A DNA stretch of 64,000 bases, from positions 248,001-312,000 of the forward strand of contig JANQPL010000017.1 of assembly GCA_028289425.1 (NCBI GenBank). Direction: 5' to 3'. The notes below the pieces were generated by a model, which did no database searches, had not been told where the DNA came from, and was given only the letters and a program-made list of their open reading frames with translations. Shown piece by piece: positions 44,430 to 54,014 of the stretch (positions within the stretch are counted from its first letter, which is position 1; each line of letters begins with the position of its first letter). This DNA comes from Alphaproteobacteria bacterium (GTDB taxonomy: Bacteria; Pseudomonadota; Alphaproteobacteria; JANQMY01). Both the position numbers and the translations under genes were made by a program.

Positions 44430-46895
44430 GTGTTCAACAGCCTGGAATTATTGGGACAAAGGCGGGGCGGCGCGCCCTATTACTGGGGCGCGGCGGCGCT
44501 GGCCATTGTGGCCATCGCAGCCTTTGCCGCGTTTTCGGCGGTGGACGAGACGGGGGCCGCCGGCGGCATCTTCCTGGGCGGCATTGTATTTTTAGGGGTC
44601 ACGCTGCTCGCCTTCTTCGCATTGGGCAGCGCGCCGGCCGCTTCCGTACAGCGCTTGGCACCGAAGGATTTGATTGCGGCCCTGGGGGACGCCTCCACCG
44701 ATCCCATTCTGATCGTGCGGGACGACGGCGCCGTTCTTTATGCAAACCCCGCCTACCGCCGGTTTGTGGGCGCGTCCGACCCGGAACGAGTCGCCCCCAT
44801 CGACCGGGTCTATGCGGGCTACCCGGAAGTAAGCGGGCCCCTTTACCGGCTCGCCAAACAGGCGCGGGCCAATGCGACCAGCGCCGAGGTGATCGATTTG
44901 CCGGCCCCCGCCGGCGCCTCCACCCGGGTGCGCATCGCCGCGCGGCCTTTAGAACTGGAAACGCCGGACGCGGGCACTCAAGCGGCCTGCGTGTGGCACA
45001 TCATCGAGCTCGAAGAGGGCCTTACGAACAGCGCCGAGGCGCAAGCCCAGGCCGCCGCCTATTGGCTCGACAATGACATGCTGCCCTGCTTTGCCATCGA
45101 CGGGCAGGGCGCGGTCACCGGCCTTAATCCGCGCCTGCATGATTTGCTCGGTCTCACGGACGGCGCGGCCAAGGGCAAAAACTGGAAGTCGCTGTTCATG
45201 CAAGTTGAGCCGGCGGGTGAGGGCGGCACGGCCTTCACCGCCGCGCAAGCCGGCGGCAAAGAAGGCGAGCGTGCGCTGTCGGTTCTGCTCAGCCCGGCGG
45301 GGGAAGACGGCGCAGCCCGTTTCGGATTTGTCAGCGCGCCCCAAGCCCAGGCCGGGTCCGCGGCCCCCTCATCCATCTCGTCGCCGGTGGACGTGCTGGA
45401 AAACGCGCCCATCGCCATTGCCTGGGTCAGCAAGAACGGCCGCATCGCGCACACCAATGCCGCCTGCCGCACCCTGGTGGGCGAGGCGGCGGCGAAAGGA
45501 CGCCCGCTGATCGAATTGTTCGACGACGGCTTCCAAAGCGATGTGCGCAGCGCGTTTCAAGCCGCCGTCAAGGGAGAGGTGTCTCACCTGCCGGGCGAAA
45601 TCCGCCTTTCCACCCAGCGGGAAATGTTCAGCCAAGTCTCGGTCCTGCCCGGCGCCTATGATCCGGAGGGCGGCGCGGACACGGCGGCGATCGTCTATCT
45701 CATCGACACCACAGAACAAAAGACGCTGGAAGTGCAGTTCGCCCAGTCCCAAAAGATGCAGGCGGTGGGGCAGCTGGCGGGCGGCATCGCCCACGACTTT
45801 AACAACATGCTCACCGCCATGATCGGCTTTTGCGATCTGCTGCTGGCCAAGCATCAGGCGGGCGACCCGTCCTTTGCGGACATTATGCAGATTAAGCAGA
45901 ACGCCAACCGGGCGGCCAATCTGGTGCGCCATTTGCTGGCGTTTTCGCGCCAACAGACCTTGCGCCCCACCGTGCTGTGGCTGCCCGACACGCTGGCGGA
46001 TTTGAAAGATCTGCTGAAGCGGCTTGTGGGCGAAAACGTGACCGTCGACATCAAGCATGAGCGCGATGTGGGGCTGGTGAAAGTGGATGAAGGCCAGCTC
46101 GAACAGGCCATCATCAATCTCTGCGTCAATGCGCGCGATGCCATGCCGGACGGCGGCACACTGACCATCCGTACCGAGAATATCACGAAGGAACAATCGG
46201 AAAAGCTCGGCCATGCGCTCATGCCGGCCGCCGATTATGTGATGATCGAAGTGGCCGACACGGGCACGGGCATTGCCAAGGAAGATCTGGGTAAGATTTT
46301 CGAACCCTTCTTCACTACCAAGGAAGTGGGCCAGGGCACGGGACTTGGCCTCTCCATGGTCTATGGCGTGGTGAAGCAGACCGGCGGCTTCATCTTCCCC
46401 GAAAGCACGGTGGGCAAGGGCACCGCGTTCAAGATCTACCTGCCGCTCCATGTGGAAGAGAAGAAAGAGGCGGAGGCACCGGTGCCTGCGGAAGAAACCA
46501 TGGCCAAGCAGGACTTGACCGGCATGGGCAAGATCCTGCTGGTGGAAGACGAAGAAGCCGTGCGCTCCTTTGCGTCGCGCGCGCTGGCGACCCGCGGCTA
46601 CACGGTGCTGGAAGCGCCCAGCGGCGATATCGCGCTCGACCTCATGCGCGAGCAGGGCGGCGACATCGACCTGGTGGTGAGCGACGTGGTCATGCCCGAA
46701 ATGGACGGCCCCACCATGGTCCGGAAGTCCAAGGAATTCTGCCCCGACGCCAAGATCATCTTCATTTCCGGCTATGCGGAAGATGCGTTCAGCAAGAATC
46801 TGGACCCGGATGAAGAGTTCACCTTCCTGCCCAAACCCTTCAGCCTCAAGCAACTCGCCGAAAAGGTGAAAGAGGTGATGAAGTCGGGGGGATGA
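44430..46895 (+). CDS. cckA: CckA-type hybrid histidine kinase
   Basis: An 821-residue hybrid kinase. Two N-terminal membrane helices ([20 protein letters not shown], then [20 protein letters not shown]), PAS-like domains at about 75-190 and 310-410, HisKA with His455 in [11 protein letters not shown], HATPase with DTGTGI and [13 protein letters not shown], then a receiver with phospho-acceptor Asp752 in [12 protein letters not shown]. In Caulobacter CckA phosphorylates CtrA and CpdR through ChpT. The GTG start at 44430 has AGGGG seven bases upstream; an upstream GTG at 44361 is also in frame but has its ribosome site directly against the codon. The gene order flhB-cckA and the CtrA boxes nearby support the name. 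Confidence 0.9.
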   Translation: MFNSLELLGQRRGGAPYYWGAAALAIVAIAAFAAFSAVDETGAAGGIFLGGIVFLGVTLLAFFALGSAPAASVQRLAPKDLIAALGDASTDPILIVRDDGAVLYANPAYRRFVGASDPERVAPIDRVYAGYPEVSGPLYRLAKQARANATSAEVIDLPAPAGASTRVRIAARPLELETPDAGTQAACVWHIIELEEGLTNSAEAQAQAAAYWLDNDMLPCFAIDGQGAVTGLNPRLHDLLGLTDGAAKGKNWKSLFMQVEPAGEGGTAFTAAQAGGKEGERALSVLLSPAGEDGAARFGFVSAPQAQAGSAAPSSISSPVDVLENAPIAIAWVSKNGRIAHTNAACRTLVGEAAAKGRPLIELFDDGFQSDVRSAFQAAVKGEVSHLPGEIRLSTQREMFSQVSVLPGAYDPEGGADTAAIVYLIDTTEQKTLEVQFAQSQKMQAVGQLAGGIAHDFNNMLTAMIGFCDLLLAKHQAGDPSFADIMQIKQNANRAANLVRHLLAFSRQQTLRPTVLWLPDTLADLKDLLKRLVGENVTVDIKHERDVGLVKVDEGQLEQAIINLCVNARDAMPDGGTLTIRTENITKEQSEKLGHALMPAADYVMIEVADTGTGIAKEDLGKIFEPFFTTKEVGQGTGLGLSMVYGVVKQTGGFIFPESTVGKGTAFKIYLPLHVEEKKEAEAPVPAEETMAKQDLTGMGKILLVEDEEAVRSFASRALATRGYTVLEAPSGDIALDLMREQGGDIDLVVSDVVMPEMDGPTMVRKSKEFCPDAKIIFISGYAEDAFSKNLDPDEEFTFLPKPFSLKQLAEKVKEVMKSGG

Positions 46896-47002
46896 GTTGG
46901 TGACGGAAGATTTCGCACTACCTTAGATCGAACAGAGTTCGCTGGTTTTGCTTGTTCTACCCCCTCCAATAGGATATTTGGAGGGTAGGTGTTTGTATTG
47001 AA

Positions 47003-47380
47003 ATGCAACCTATGGATTTTTTAGAAGATCTGCCGGCGGGCTGTCCTCCTGATGATGCAAAGGATTGCGAATTGCCTGAGGTGTATCGCCTGTTGACCAG
47101 CGATCAAGTTTCCTCGGAAGATTTCTTGTCGCAAGCAGCCCTTGGTGTGAATCCACCTAAGGGAATGGACTTATGCAGATGGGCGTCTTGCTCTCTGGTA
47201 CTGGATGCAAAGATACAAAAAAAGCTTCCAAAGTTTAAGGATACTCACCACTTTGCGGCCATGCTTCGCGTACCTGCGGGAGCTGGTAAGTCGAGAAAGT
47301 CCGGAAAGAACCATTACGATTTTTGGTGTGCTAATGAATTCGATATCACGGGTTCTGTAGTTGAAGTGATAGGCATCTGA
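47003..47380 (+). CDS. Unknown 125-residue protein of A+T-rich island
   Basis: I do not recognise this protein. It is soluble, with no signal or membrane segment; the N-terminal half is acidic (LPAGCPPDDAKDCELPEVYR) and the C-terminal part is basic and aromatic (AGKSRKSGKNHYDFWCANEF). It is the first of three same-strand genes, with only five bases to the next, so likely one operon. Base composition is visibly A+T-richer than cckA and recA on either side. GGAGGGTAGG lies upstream of the ATG. Confidence 0.55.
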   Translation: MQPMDFLEDLPAGCPPDDAKDCELPEVYRLLTSDQVSSEDFLSQAALGVNPPKGMDLCRWASCSLVLDAKIQKKLPKFKDTHHFAAMLRVPAGAGKSRKSGKNHYDFWCANEFDITGSVVEVIGI

Positions 47381-47385
47381 ACGCC

Positions 47386-48450
47386 ATGGCGAAAACGAGT
47401 GCTCTGAAAAGTGCAACCTTTAGCCAGGTTTTGATATTCTCAGACGGGCCTCAGTTAGTGTTGCTTGACACAGCTGCAACTTCAAAAGTTGTCGCAGTCG
47501 CAATTAACAAAAAGGGCTTCGACTATCCTTTCTTGGCCGCGGAGGTATCTCTCGCGCAGTTTAATGACTACCTGGCGGAGAAGTTTGATCTAAGATACTT
47601 GTTTTTGCGAGCAGACCTAAAGCGCCACTACATATTTGATCTTCCTGATTTCGATCAGAAGGAGGTTAGTCTAGCTCCGTTTCATCTTTCAGAAGAGAGA
47701 CAAGACCGGTTTTTGCCCGAGCCGGGGCTTTTTGCTCGTCACCACACAGACGAAGTAGAGAACCGGGACAAATTCATACAATCAACTGAAATCTACAATG
47801 TCGACGGTTCTTGGGACTTGCCAGAGTTTTCAAGGTTTTACAGGCAAGTAAGCGACATATATTCGATACTAAACGCCATTGATTTGTATACAGATGATAC
47901 TGCGGAGGTAATTGATAGACGGCAAGTGCAAACCGCATTTATGAAACCATTTCAAGGTGGCGGCAGCTATGTCTCCATGTATGATCAATTACTGTTAGCT
48001 CAGCCCCGTGGCCAAAGGTTGAGAGTAGGCGGCATCCAATATCACTCACCCGGGTATGTTGAGATCAGGGGGCGCGTCGATCCTTTTCGTGAGATTCGTG
48101 CATTGATCGATAGGGTTGAAGAAAGGCGCGCTGACATTGCTCAGGGATACAAGACTCTGCATCGCCTGTTGAAGAGATTAAAACTCCTCACACTTTCCGC
48201 GGAAAAGTTCGACAAAAAATCGGAAACTGCTGAGCTGGTAACGGTGGAAGGAAAACGGTTCTCAGAAGTGCTGGGAGCCGTTGGCTGGAATGAGCTCAGT
48301 GCAATCTCTGGCGGCAATCCGTTGGTTGCCGCAAAGGCACTACTGTCTCTCTACCGACGAGCAACTCGGCTTCAGGAGTTTTTTGCGCAGGGCCGGCTGA
48401 GTTTCCCCGACGATGATTTTAAATTGGAACGAAGGGAGCCGCCCGCATAA
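47386..48450 (+). CDS. Unknown 354-residue protein of A+T-rich island, possible DUF6575-like N-terminus
   Basis: A soluble protein without clear motifs. Residues 1-120 are beta-rich (FSQVLIFSDGPQLVLLDTAA, then LAQFNDYLAEKFDLRYLFLR) and resemble DUF6575-type N-terminal domains, recalled from memory. Residues 240-330 are helical. It is five bases after the 125-residue gene and 70 bases before the RusA-like gene, all on the same strand. Codon use is like its neighbours in the island and unlike flanking core genes. Function is unknown. Confidence 0.5.
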   Translation: MAKTSALKSATFSQVLIFSDGPQLVLLDTAATSKVVAVAINKKGFDYPFLAAEVSLAQFNDYLAEKFDLRYLFLRADLKRHYIFDLPDFDQKEVSLAPFHLSEERQDRFLPEPGLFARHHTDEVENRDKFIQSTEIYNVDGSWDLPEFSRFYRQVSDIYSILNAIDLYTDDTAEVIDRRQVQTAFMKPFQGGGSYVSMYDQLLLAQPRGQRLRVGGIQYHSPGYVEIRGRVDPFREIRALIDRVEERRADIAQGYKTLHRLLKRLKLLTLSAEKFDKKSETAELVTVEGKRFSEVLGAVGWNELSAISGGNPLVAAKALLSLYRRATRLQEFFAQGRLSFPDDDFKLERREPPA

Positions 48451-48520
48451 GGTTGCGATCTTCTTCACAAATCAACCACATAGACAGCGTCGATGAAATG
48501 CAGATACGTGAGAGGCATGT

Positions 48521-49105
48521 ATGGAATTGCAGCTTACTTATGCTGGCAAACTACTCAGCACGGGAGGAAAGAGTCGCCCTAAGCACGTGCACCAAGTGAG
48601 GAAGAAGTTTCATCCACAGCTTAGGCACTTCTGGTACTCAAGCCCCTTAATGACGATTTCAGGTGAAGAATATCGAGACAAAAGAATCAGATCGCTGACG
48701 AATAAGCATCGACTGAAATGCTATGAGTTTGTGCCCTTGGTTGATGATAGTCCTGAGTATTTGTGTTCGGTAGACATTCTTTTGCTCAGGCCGCCTAGGC
48801 AAGACAAGTTAAGGCACACGATATTCAGTGATGGTGACATAGATGGTCAGCTGAATACCCTATTCGACGCGCTTTCAAAGCCATCAGATGAAAATCAGTT
48901 GAAGTCAATCGGCAAGCCGGATGAGGACGAAATTCCTTTCTTTTGTCTGGTCGCAGATGACTCCTTGATCACAAAGGTGTCAGTTAGCACGGGTCTGATG
49001 CTTGAACATGTTGAGGGCATTGACGCGAAAAACGCGGCTCGCGCTCTTATTACTGTCCAGGTCTCTTGGCCTGCAGGTCAGCTTGGATATGCGCGGTGGG
49101 CCTGA
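48521..49105 (+). CDS. RusA-like candidate, 194 residues
   Basis: The N-terminus (MELQLTYAGKLLSTGGKSRP, then KHVHQVRKKFHPQLRHFW) and the core motifs SDGDIDGQLNTLFDAL and VADDSLITKVSV look like the RusA Holliday junction resolvase pattern (acidic D-x-D, a DAL helix, then DD). The catalytic Lys of RusA (in DN-x-x-K) appears replaced by Asn, and the Asn by Gly, so activity may be lost or different. It is third in the small island operon. The link to RusA is my own motif reading and needs a profile search. Confidence 0.4.
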   Translation: MELQLTYAGKLLSTGGKSRPKHVHQVRKKFHPQLRHFWYSSPLMTISGEEYRDKRIRSLTNKHRLKCYEFVPLVDDSPEYLCSVDILLLRPPRQDKLRHTIFSDGDIDGQLNTLFDALSKPSDENQLKSIGKPDEDEIPFFCLVADDSLITKVSVSTGLMLEHVEGIDAKNAARALITVQVSWPAGQLGYARWA

Positions 49106-49136
49106 TCAGCCTTGCCAACGCTGCTATGTTCTGCAT

Positions 49137-49430
49137 TTAGGGCTTAACGATCGTCCTAAGCTGAGCCAGCGTCTTGAGAGCGTTTGTCGTATGTGTCGGG
49201 GAAACCTTGCTCCCCAACATAACCGCAGTCTCGGTAAGCATGTCTTCCGCACTGTCAAACGCTGCCTTTATGTCCGACCGGACAGATGGATCATGGGCGA
49301 CTAATTTCTGCATCAGCTGAGCAAGCAGGATTTGCGTTGCTATCACTTGCCCATTGAGTGCGTTCAGCTCATCTACTGTGTCTTCGTCCAATTGCGTGTC
49401 TCCTTGATTCCCACTCTGGATTTTTTGCAC
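49137..49430 (-). CDS. Unknown 97-residue helical protein
   Basis: A small soluble, mostly helical protein (VDELNALNGQVIATQILLAQ, then LMQKLVAHDPSVRSDIKAAF). No motif that I recognise. It is convergent with the three island genes, ends just after them, and lies before recA in the same A+T-richer stretch. Could be a small regulatory protein. The open frame has plausible codon use but no supporting homology known to me. Confidence 0.4.
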   Translation of the reverse strand: MQKIQSGNQGDTQLDEDTVDELNALNGQVIATQILLAQLMQKLVAHDPSVRSDIKAAFDSAEDMLTETAVMLGSKVSPTHTTNALKTLAQLRTIVKP

Positions 49431-49534
49431 GTTCCGTCTTGTACAGCTGATGGGAGATTTCCGCTAGAACAAACAAACAACATGAACCCAATTTGTTATT
49501 TTTTCCAATGAGTTAACTTCCCTCTTGCCAAGTG

Positions 49535-49549
49535 GAACAAAACATGTAC
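49535..49549 (+). promoter_or_regulatory. Candidate LexA (SOS) box of recA
   Basis: GAAC-N7-GTAC, seven of eight positions of the alphaproteobacterial LexA pattern GAAC-N7-GAAC, 52 bases before the recA ATG. The position fits an operator over the promoter. Confidence 0.45.
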
Positions 49550-49601
49550 ATTGGCTCCGTTGCATCGATTCCACCGCTGTGAAATAAGAGGGGCCCGGCT
49601 C

Positions 49602-50702
49602 ATGTCGAAGAATGTCGTCAAACTCCACGAAAGTGATTCCATGGACAAGAAAAAGGCCCTTGATGCCGCGTTAAGCCAGATTGAGCGGGCATTCGGCAAA
49701 GGCTCGGTCATGAAACTGGGCGGGGCCGAAGGGGTGGTGGAAATCGAATCCATTCCCACCGGCTCCTTGGGGCTGGACATCGCGCTCGGCATTGGCGGCT
49801 TGCCGCGCGGCCGGGTGGTGGAGATTTACGGGCCGGAATCCTCGGGCAAGACCACCCTGGCGCTCCATTGCGTGGCGGAAGCCCAGAAGAATGGCGGCAT
49901 TTGCGCCTTTGTGGACGCGGAACACGCGCTGGACCCCATCTATGCCCGCAAGCTGGGCGTGGACATTAATGAGCTGCTGATTTCCCAGCCGGACACAGGC
50001 GAGCAAGCCCTTGAAATCACCGACACGCTGGTGCGCTCCGGTGCCTGTGACGTGGTGGTGGTGGATTCGGTGGCGGCCCTCACGCCGCGGGCCGAACTGG
50101 AAGGGGAAATGGGCGATCAATTGCCCGGCCTCCAGGCCCGGCTCATGAGCCAGGCCTTGCGCAAGCTTACCGGATCGATTTCGCGTTCCAACTGCATGGT
50201 GGTTTTCATCAACCAGATCCGCATGAAGATCGGCGTCATGTTCGGTAATCCGGAAACCACCACGGGCGGCAATGCGCTGAAGTTTTATTCCTCCGTCCGC
50301 CTGGATATTCGCCGCATCGGTGCCATCAAGGATAAAGACGAGGTCATCGGCAACCAGACCCGCGTGAAAGTGGTCAAGAACAAGGTGGCGCCGCCCTTCA
50401 AGATGATCGAATTCGACATCATGTATGGGGAAGGCATTTCCAAGACCGGTGAGTTACTTGATTTAGGCGTCAAAGCTGGAGTGATTGAAAAATCCGGTGC
50501 TTGGTATTCTCATGACAGCCAACGGATCGGCCAGGGCCGGGAAAACGCCAAAACCTTCCTGGCGGAAAACACGGACATCGCCCAGACCATCGAACGGGCC
50601 GTGCGCGAAAATGCGGGCCTGGTGGTGGCCGATGTGCCGGCCTCGGAAGAGGCGTCCGGCGATGATGACGACGACGACGTGCTGAAGGAAGCAGGCGCAT
50701 AA
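49602..50702 (+). CDS. recA: Recombinase RecA
   Basis: A 366-residue recombinase for homologous repair and LexA cleavage. Walker [10 protein letters not shown] near residue 84, [38 protein letters not shown] (Walker B), [20 protein letters not shown]. The start is ATG 49602 ([13 protein letters not shown]), with AAGAGGGG upstream; an upstream frame start at 49551 has no RecA sequence. The C-terminal tail is acidic, as usual. Confidence 0.98.
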   Translation: MSKNVVKLHESDSMDKKKALDAALSQIERAFGKGSVMKLGGAEGVVEIESIPTGSLGLDIALGIGGLPRGRVVEIYGPESSGKTTLALHCVAEAQKNGGICAFVDAEHALDPIYARKLGVDINELLISQPDTGEQALEITDTLVRSGACDVVVVDSVAALTPRAELEGEMGDQLPGLQARLMSQALRKLTGSISRSNCMVVFINQIRMKIGVMFGNPETTTGGNALKFYSSVRLDIRRIGAIKDKDEVIGNQTRVKVVKNKVAPPFKMIEFDIMYGEGISKTGELLDLGVKAGVIEKSGAWYSHDSQRIGQGRENAKTFLAENTDIAQTIERAVRENAGLVVADVPASEEASGDDDDDDVLKEAGA

Positions 50703-50791
50703 AGCCTCTCCCTTCTACCGCCTGCCTTAACCCGACTTTGCTCCCTGGGCTTTGGTCTTTTTGTTCCTCGGACCAAGCCCCCCTAAACCTT

Positions 50792-50822
50792 GGCGCCGCC
50801 TTACCCACGCGGCGCCTTTTTT
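50792..50822 (+). terminator. Intrinsic terminator after recA
   Basis: An 8-bp stem GGCGCCGC / GCGGCGCC with a 9-nt loop and a run of six T residues, 90 bases after the recA stop. Confidence 0.88.
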
Positions 50823-50851
50823 CGTTTCGGCGGCGTACAAACCAACACTCT

Positions 50852-50902
50852 CTTGCGTCATGCCCGTGCGCCCGCAAGGGCGTTACGGGCATCCAGAGCA
50901 AG
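50852..50902. repeat. Nested REP-like palindrome
   Basis: Outer CTTGC (50852-50856) with GCAAG (50898-50902), then ATGCCCGT (50860-50867) with ACGGGCAT (50885-50892), then CGCCC-GCAA-GGGCG inside. It resembles the ATGCC...GGCAT hairpin in the gap after dksA. The 600-bp gap 50703-51302 holds no gene, only this and the following repeats and the recA terminator. Confidence 0.8.
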
Positions 50903-50984
50903 GGAAAAGGTAAGTGTAGACCAACAGAACGGGTTGCCGCCCGCCCCTGGATTGCCGGGACTGCGCAGTCTTATCGTTGGTTCG

Positions 50985-51066
50985 CTTTTCCATCCCGCTC
51001 CCCCTTCCCAACCACCCGTCCAGGGTACCCTTGGGGTGGTTGGGAAGGGGGAGCGGGATGGAAAAG
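50985..51066. repeat. Long hairpin C, 33-bp perfect stem
   Basis: Arms 50985-51017 and 51034-51066 are perfectly complementary over 33 bases, with a 16-nt loop containing GGGTACCC. The inner arm TCCCAACCACCC is shared with hairpin A at 22308. It has no 22-nt direct repeats beside it, unlike A and B. Confidence 0.93.
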
Positions 51067-51182
51067 CCACAACAATGGCGCTTGCTGGACAAGTCCGGGC
51101 CCTGCCGGGTAAAAGCCGTAAATTGTCCGAAAGCCCTAGAGTAGGTTGGGCCAGGCTTGGCCCTGTCGATTTCGGCGCTAAA

Positions 51183-51282
51183 GCGTTTCCAGGTGAAGTG
51201 GATTCCGGTTCACCGTTCGGAAACGCGCAAAACTAAGACTCTGGAGCCGTTTTGCGCTTCAATGAAAACCAAAACGGCTCCA
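51183..51282. repeat. Composite hairpin repeat, copy 2
   Basis: GCGTTTCC (51183-51190) pairs with GGAAACGC (51219-51226), then TGGAGCCGTTTTG (51242-51254) pairs with CAAAACGGCTCCA (51270-51282). It matches copy 1 at 26256 in opposite orientation. The second module ends 20 bases before the alaS ATG. Confidence 0.82.
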
Positions 51283-51302
51283 AGAAGCGGTATGTAGCAT
51301 CC

Positions 51303-53969
51303 ATGACCACCTTGAATGAGATTCGATCGGCATTCCTCGATTTCTTCGAGCGGGAAGGCCACACGGTTGTACCCTCCGGCCCGCTTGTGCCCCGGAACGA
51401 TCCCACCCTGATGTTCACCAATGCAGGCATGGTGCCGTTCAAGAATGTGTTCACCGGCCAGGAGAATCGGGATTATGTGCGCGCCGCCTCATCTCAAAAA
51501 TGCGTGCGCGCCGGCGGCAAACACAACGATCTCGACAATGTGGGCTACACGGCCCGCCATCACACCTTCTTCGAAATGCTGGGCAATTTCTCCTTCGGCG
51601 ATTACTTTAAGGAAGGCGCCATCGATTATGCTTGGCGGCTGATTACCCAAGACTTCGGCATTTCACCCGACCGTCTGCTGGTAACCGTTTTCTCCGAAGA
51701 CGACGAAGCCTTCTCCCTCTGGAAAAAGATCAGCGGCTTTCCGGACGATAAGATCATCCGTATACCCACCAGTGACAATTTTTGGTCCATGGGCGAAACC
51801 GGGCCCTGCGGTCCGTGTTCGGAAATCTTTTACGATCACGGGGACAAGATTCCCGGTGGTCCGCCCGGCAGCCCGGATGAAGACGGCGACAGGTTCGTTG
51901 AGATCTGGAATCTGGTTTTCATGCAATACGATCAGGTCACGGCGGATGAGCGGCGCGACCTGCCAAAGCCCTCCATCGACACGGGCATGGGGCTCGAACG
52001 CATCGCGGCCGTGCTCCAAGGCGTGCATGACAATTACGACACGGATCTTTTTCAGGCGATCATCAAAGCCTCGGAAGAGGCGTCCCATGTGGGTTCCGAC
52101 GGATCCCATGGCACCAGCCATCGGGTGATTGCCGACCATTTGCGGTCCGCGAGTTTCCTCATTGCAGACGGCGTGCTGCCCGCCAATGACGGGCGCGGCT
52201 ATGTGCTCCGCCGCATCATGCGCCGCGCCATGCGTCATGCCCATTTGTTAGGCGCGGCCGAACCATTAATGTGGAAACTGGTGCCGTCCCTCATCGGCGG
52301 CATGGGGACCGCTTATCCCGAACTCACGCGGGCTGAAACCCTCATCACCGAAACCCTCAAACTTGAAGAGGAACGTTTCCGGCAAACTCTGGAGCGGGGT
52401 CTCAAGCTTCTGGACGAAACGGCGGGCGATCTTAAAACGGGCGACCGGCTCGACGGCGAACTCGCCTTCAAACTTTACGACACCTATGGCTTTCCGCTCG
52501 ATCTTACGGAAGATGCCTTGCGGGCCCGCGGCATTGGGGTGGATACGGACGGCTTCAACGCCGCCATGGATCGGCAGCGGGCCGAGGCGCGTGCGGCCTG
52601 GGCGGGCTCCGGCGAAACGGCGGACGAAAGCATTTGGTTCGATGTGCGCGCGAAACACGGTCCCACGGAATTTTTGGGTTACACCACCACGGATTCCGAA
52701 GGACAGATCGTTGCCATGAGCGCGGACGGTGCGTTGGTCGACGCCCTCAAAAAAGGCCAGGATGGCGTGCTGGTCACCAACCAAACCCCGTTCTACGGGG
52801 AATCGGGCGGCCAGATCGGCGACCGCGGCGTCATTCGCGGAGCCGACGGCGCGGAGTTCATTGTCACCGACACGCGCAAGGCGGCGGGCGATTTGCACCT
52901 CCATGTGGGTAAGGTATCGTCCGGCACCTTTAAAAACGACGACATTGTCTTTCAGGAAATCGACGACGACCGGCGCACCCAGACCCGCGCCAACCATTCC
53001 GCCACCCACTTGCTGCACGCGGCGCTGCGCAATGTGCTGGGCGATCACGTGACCCAGAAAGGGTCGTTCGTCGGCCCCGATCGCCTTCGCTTTGACTTCA
53101 GCCATCAAAAAGCGATGACCCCGGAGGAAATCGCCGCGGTGGAAGAGCAAGTCAATCAGGTGATCTTGCAAAACGGCGCTGTGGAAACCCGTCTCATGCC
53201 GCCGGACGATGCGGTGAAGGCCGGCGCGCTGGCGCTATTCGGCGAAAAGTATGGCGAGGAAGTCCGTGTACTCACCATGGGCGATGATTTGTCGGACACG
53301 GCAAAACCTTATTCCGTCGAACTGTGTGGCGGCACCCATGTGGCGCGGGTGGGGGACATCGCGCTCTTCAAGGTAATCAGCGAAAGCGCCGTCTCGTCCG
53401 GCGTGCGCCGCATCGAAGCGGTCACCGGCGCGGGCGCACGCAGCTATTTCGAAACCATGGCGGCCTATGGCCGCGAGGCGGCCGCCATTCTCAAAACCAC
53501 CCCGGCCGATTTGCCGGGCCGTGTTTCCGCCCTGCTCGACGAACGCAAGAAGCTTGAGCGCGATCTGGCGGAAGCGCGCAAGGCCCTTGCATTGGGCGGT
53601 GGCGCCGGGCCCACGGAAGAAGTGGAAGAGATCGGCGACATCAAAATCATTGCTCGGGTGGTCGATGGCGCCATCCCCAAAGAACTGCGCGGGCTGATCG
53701 ATGAAGCAAAGAAGAAACTCGGTTCCGGCGTCGTAGCGCTTGCCTGCGAAAATGACGGCAAGGCGGCGCTCGCCGTGGGCGTCACCGACGATTTGACCGA
53801 CAGCATCAACGCGGTCGATTTGGTGCGCGCCGGTGTGGGCCTGGTGGGCGGCAAAGGCGGCGGCGGGCGCCCCGACATGGCGCAAGCCGGCGGCCCCAAT
53901 GGCGATGAAATCGAAGCAGCACTCAACGGCATCAAAGAGGCCTTGCGTGATCAGCTTGCAACCGTGTGA
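51303..53969 (+). CDS. alaS: Alanyl-tRNA synthetase
   Basis: An 888-residue enzyme that charges tRNA-Ala. Start [20 protein letters not shown], then [20 protein letters not shown] is the class II core; the frame upstream of 51303 is repeat sequence, not protein. The editing domain has the zinc-binding [11 protein letters not shown] (near residue 565) and [11 protein letters not shown] (near 673) motifs, and the C-terminal DHHA1 domain ends in [16 protein letters not shown]. Length is normal. The ribosome site is poor, with a repeat hairpin close upstream. Confidence 0.98.
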   Translation: MTTLNEIRSAFLDFFEREGHTVVPSGPLVPRNDPTLMFTNAGMVPFKNVFTGQENRDYVRAASSQKCVRAGGKHNDLDNVGYTARHHTFFEMLGNFSFGDYFKEGAIDYAWRLITQDFGISPDRLLVTVFSEDDEAFSLWKKISGFPDDKIIRIPTSDNFWSMGETGPCGPCSEIFYDHGDKIPGGPPGSPDEDGDRFVEIWNLVFMQYDQVTADERRDLPKPSIDTGMGLERIAAVLQGVHDNYDTDLFQAIIKASEEASHVGSDGSHGTSHRVIADHLRSASFLIADGVLPANDGRGYVLRRIMRRAMRHAHLLGAAEPLMWKLVPSLIGGMGTAYPELTRAETLITETLKLEEERFRQTLERGLKLLDETAGDLKTGDRLDGELAFKLYDTYGFPLDLTEDALRARGIGVDTDGFNAAMDRQRAEARAAWAGSGETADESIWFDVRAKHGPTEFLGYTTTDSEGQIVAMSADGALVDALKKGQDGVLVTNQTPFYGESGGQIGDRGVIRGADGAEFIVTDTRKAAGDLHLHVGKVSSGTFKNDDIVFQEIDDDRRTQTRANHSATHLLHAALRNVLGDHVTQKGSFVGPDRLRFDFSHQKAMTPEEIAAVEEQVNQVILQNGAVETRLMPPDDAVKAGALALFGEKYGEEVRVLTMGDDLSDTAKPYSVELCGGTHVARVGDIALFKVISESAVSSGVRRIEAVTGAGARSYFETMAAYGREAAAILKTTPADLPGRVSALLDERKKLERDLAEARKALALGGGAGPTEEVEEIGDIKIIARVVDGAIPKELRGLIDEAKKKLGSGVVALACENDGKAALAVGVTDDLTDSINAVDLVRAGVGLVGGKGGGGRPDMAQAGGPNGDEIEAALNGIKEALRDQLATV

Positions 53970-54014
53970 GACGCGCGGCGGACGTAACCTTTCCGCATCG
54001 TACGCCCCCACCCA

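Noticed and set aside
45369-46853. 494-codon open frame antisense to cckA
   Set aside because: A mirror of G+C-rich kinase codons; composition and position show it is a shadow.
46896-47002. tRNA or integrase attachment site at the left edge of the A+T-rich island
   Set aside because: No tRNA cloverleaf, integrase gene or matching direct repeats could be seen at the island ends.
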